A stretch of 16,044 bases of DNA from positions 1 to 16,044 of the forward strand of contig PDSN01000136.1 in the NCBI GenBank assembly GCA_002748505.1, given 5' to 3'. Each line of letters begins with the position of its first letter. Within the stretch, counting starts at the first letter, position 1. This DNA comes from Gammaproteobacteria bacterium. GTDB lineage: Bacteria; Pseudomonadota; Gammaproteobacteria; Pseudomonadales; Halieaceae. This document shows, piece by piece, positions 14,660-16,044 of the stretch. Below the pieces are notes generated by a model. The model made no database searches. It had not been told where the DNA came from and saw nothing but the letters and a program-made list of their open reading frames with translations. Made by a program: the position numbers and the translations under genes.

Positions 14660-14686
14660 CTTTCTCCTTCCCAGGCGCGGCAACTA

Positions 14687-14839
14687 ACCCGGATATTTCA
14701 CCAGTACCGCGATCACTCGTTTATTGTTTAATAATATCAGTGAGTTATGCCGAAAATGCCGGTAGCAAGAAATGTGCAAACTGTGCCTGTTTCGAAGAAA
14801 TTGTCCCGAAAAATTCATTTGCTCGTGAAATATCCGGGT
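14687..14839. mobile_element. MITE-like repeat E4, abutting mutS
   Basis: Shortest complete copy (153 bp). The left end ACCCGGATATTTCACCAG (14687-14704) and right end (14822-14839) match in 17 of 18 bases as inverted repeats, flanked by TA on both sides. It has the same orientation as E3. The interior keeps TTTAATAATATCA and the TTCGAA box but lacks the central palindrome. The right end provides the third base of the mutS TAA stop. It lies between mutS and fdxA on the minus strand and could end or attenuate the mutS transcript. Confidence 0.87.
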
Positions 14840-16044
14840 TAAACGTCCCGCTGCGCATCCTCTTGTAATTCATATAACAATGCCAGCGCATCGCGCGGTG
14901 TGGTGTTGTCCAAGTCCAGCGCCCGCAACTGTTCCAATACCGGGTGTGGCGTGCTGGCAAACAGGTCGGATTGACAGGGCGTTACCACGGTGGCGCTTGA
15001 TTCTGTGGGCTTGTTGCTCTCAAGCGCGGTCAGCTTTTCTTTTGCCGCGGCCAGCACATTGGCCGGAATACCCGCCAGTTTTGCCACTTGCAGGCCGTAG
15101 CTGCGGTTGGCGGGGCCCTCTTGAATCTGGTGCAAAAACACGATGTGGTCGCGGTGTTCGGTGGCATCCAGGTGTACGTTAACCAGGCCATCGACCTGCT
15201 CTGGCAGGGCGGTCAGCTCAAAATAGTGGGTGGCAAACAGGGTGTGGGCTTTAACCTGCTGCGCCAGTTCCACCGCGCAGGCCCAGGCGAGGCTGAGGCC
15301 GTCGAAGGTGGATGTGCCGCGGCCAATTTCGTCCATCAATACCAGGCTGTGTGGTGTGGCATTGTGCAAAATATTTGCCGTTTCAGTCATTTCCACCATA
15401 AAGGTCGAACGACCGCTGGCCAGATCATCCGACGAGCCGATGCGGGTAAAAATCCTGTCGACCGGGCTTAGCCGCACTGCGGCGGCGGGTACAAAACTGC
15501 CGACGTGGGCGAGCAATACGATCAGGGCGTTTTGCCGCATATAGGTCGATTTACCCCCCATATTGGGACCGGTGATTAACAGCATACGGCGCTTGTTATC
15601 GAGCAGGGTGTCGTTGGGAATAAACGGTGAATCCAGCACTTGCTCAACCACCAGATGGCGACCGCCGCTGATGTCCAGCAGTGACTCGCTGTCCACAAAT
15701 TGTGGTCGGCAAAGGTTCAGGCTCTGGGCGCGCTCGGCGAGTGTGGCCAGTACATCGAGCTGCGACACCGCAGCGGCACTTTGTTGCAGTGCGGCTAAAT
15801 CCTCGTTGAGAGTGTCCAGCAAGGCCTCATAGAGGGCTTTTTCCCGCGCGAGGGCGCGGCTTTTGCTGGACAGGGCTTTATCCTCAAAGGTTTTCAGCTC
15901 CGGTGTGATAAAGCGCTCGGCATTTTTTAAGGTCTGGCGGCGAATATAGTGTGTTGGTGCCTGCTCGGCTTGAGCGCGACTGATTTCAATATAGTAGCCG
16001 TGGACGCGGTTGTAACCCACTTTGAGTGTGGCAATGCCGGTGCT
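14839..16044 (-). CDS. mutS: DNA mismatch repair protein MutS (C-terminal part, cut by window edge)
   Basis: MutS recognises mismatches and, with ATP and MutL, starts methyl-directed repair. Only the C-terminal ~401 residues are in the window; the frame stays open to base 16044 and reads T-L-K-V-G-Y-N-R-V-H-G-Y-Y at the edge, matching the family's core/clamp region, so the N-terminus lies outside. Visible parts are the lever/clamp helices with Y-I-R-R-Q-T-L-K-N-A-E-R-F, Walker A G-P-N-M-G-G-K-S-T (about 15547-15575) and the D-D-L-A-S-G-R-S-T-F-M-V-E-M segment. Walker B D-E-I-G-R-G-T-S-T-F-D-G, the A-T-H-Y-F-E-L motif and a C-terminal tail ending A-Q-R-D-V are also present. The stop TAA uses the first base of repeat E4. 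Confidence 0.98.
   Translation of the reverse strand, partial: STGIATLKVGYNRVHGYYIEISRAQAEQAPTHYIRRQTLKNAERFITPELKTFEDKALSSKSRALAREKALYEALLDTLNEDLAALQQSAAAVSQLDVLATLAERAQSLNLCRPQFVDSESLLDISGGRHLVVEQVLDSPFIPNDTLLDNKRRMLLITGPNMGGKSTYMRQNALIVLLAHVGSFVPAAAVRLSPVDRIFTRIGSSDDLASGRSTFMVEMTETANILHNATPHSLVLMDEIGRGTSTFDGLSLAWACAVELAQQVKAHTLFATHYFELTALPEQVDGLVNVHLDATEHRDHIVFLHQIQEGPANRSYGLQVAKLAGIPANVLAAAKEKLTALESNKPTESSATVVTPCQSDLFASTPHPVLEQLRALDLDNTTPRDALALLYELQEDAQRDV

Noticed and set aside
13982..14839. Integron attC-like sites, because the repeats start TAACCC, end GGGTTA and abut stop codons
   Set aside because: attC sites run R-Y-Y-Y-A-A-C ... G-T-T-R-R-R-Y, the opposite polarity to these ends. 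The perfect 18-bp ends and TA flanks fit a MITE better, and the neighbouring genes are chromosomal core genes.

Overview
The window is a stretch of conserved gammaproteobacterial chromosome with a short accessory segment at its left end. The core gene order (accA-tilS, pyrG-kdsA-eno-ftsB-ispD-ispF-truD, pcm-DUF368-nlpD, and fdxA and mutS on the opposite strand) is the arrangement known from pseudomonads and relatives. The protein sequences (PyrG, a metal-independent type KdsA, an Azotobacter/Pseudomonas-type 7Fe ferredoxin) fit a marine or environmental gammaproteobacterium. Cellvibrionales or a neighbouring order is my best guess, by inference only.

Layout. Bases 1-2135 (minus strand) hold a putative lipoprotein built of seven six-cysteine repeats, whose start is disturbed by an apparent single-base frameshift, and a vapBC toxin-antitoxin pair flanked by two tiny ORFs that overlap its ends. 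Bases 2137-2372 are a complete copy of a small repeat with perfect 18-bp terminal inverted repeats. accA-tilS follows, then a second, truncated repeat copy, then the long plus-strand run pyrG to nlpD with overlapping or nearly touching genes. A third repeat copy fills the nlpD/fdxA convergent gap and a fourth sits between fdxA and mutS. mutS runs off the right edge and lacks its N-terminal part.

How the genes work together. Many of the core genes serve envelope construction: AccA (malonyl-CoA for lipids), KdsA (Kdo for LPS), IspD and IspF (isoprenoid precursors, hence undecaprenyl phosphate), a DUF368/PopT-type protein (undecaprenyl-phosphate recycling), FtsB (divisome) and NlpD (amidase activation at septation). 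PyrG and Eno supply CTP and PEP; CTP is also needed for the IspD reaction and PEP for the KdsA reaction. TilS and TruD modify tRNA, and Pcm and MutS repair protein and DNA.

Most notable: (1) a four-member family of MITE-like repeats (E1-E4). Three of them are inserted so that the TA of a neighbouring gene's stop codon is the apparent target and the first base of the repeat completes the TAA. In all three cases the same repeat end faces the gene. (2) The places where dnaE, surE and rpoS are expected are empty; the rpoS slot is occupied by repeat E3. (3) The frameshifted cysteine-repeat lipoprotein. (4) Small ORFs coupled to vapBC and upstream of fdxA. I found no rRNA, tRNA or CRISPR array and no complete insertion sequence.
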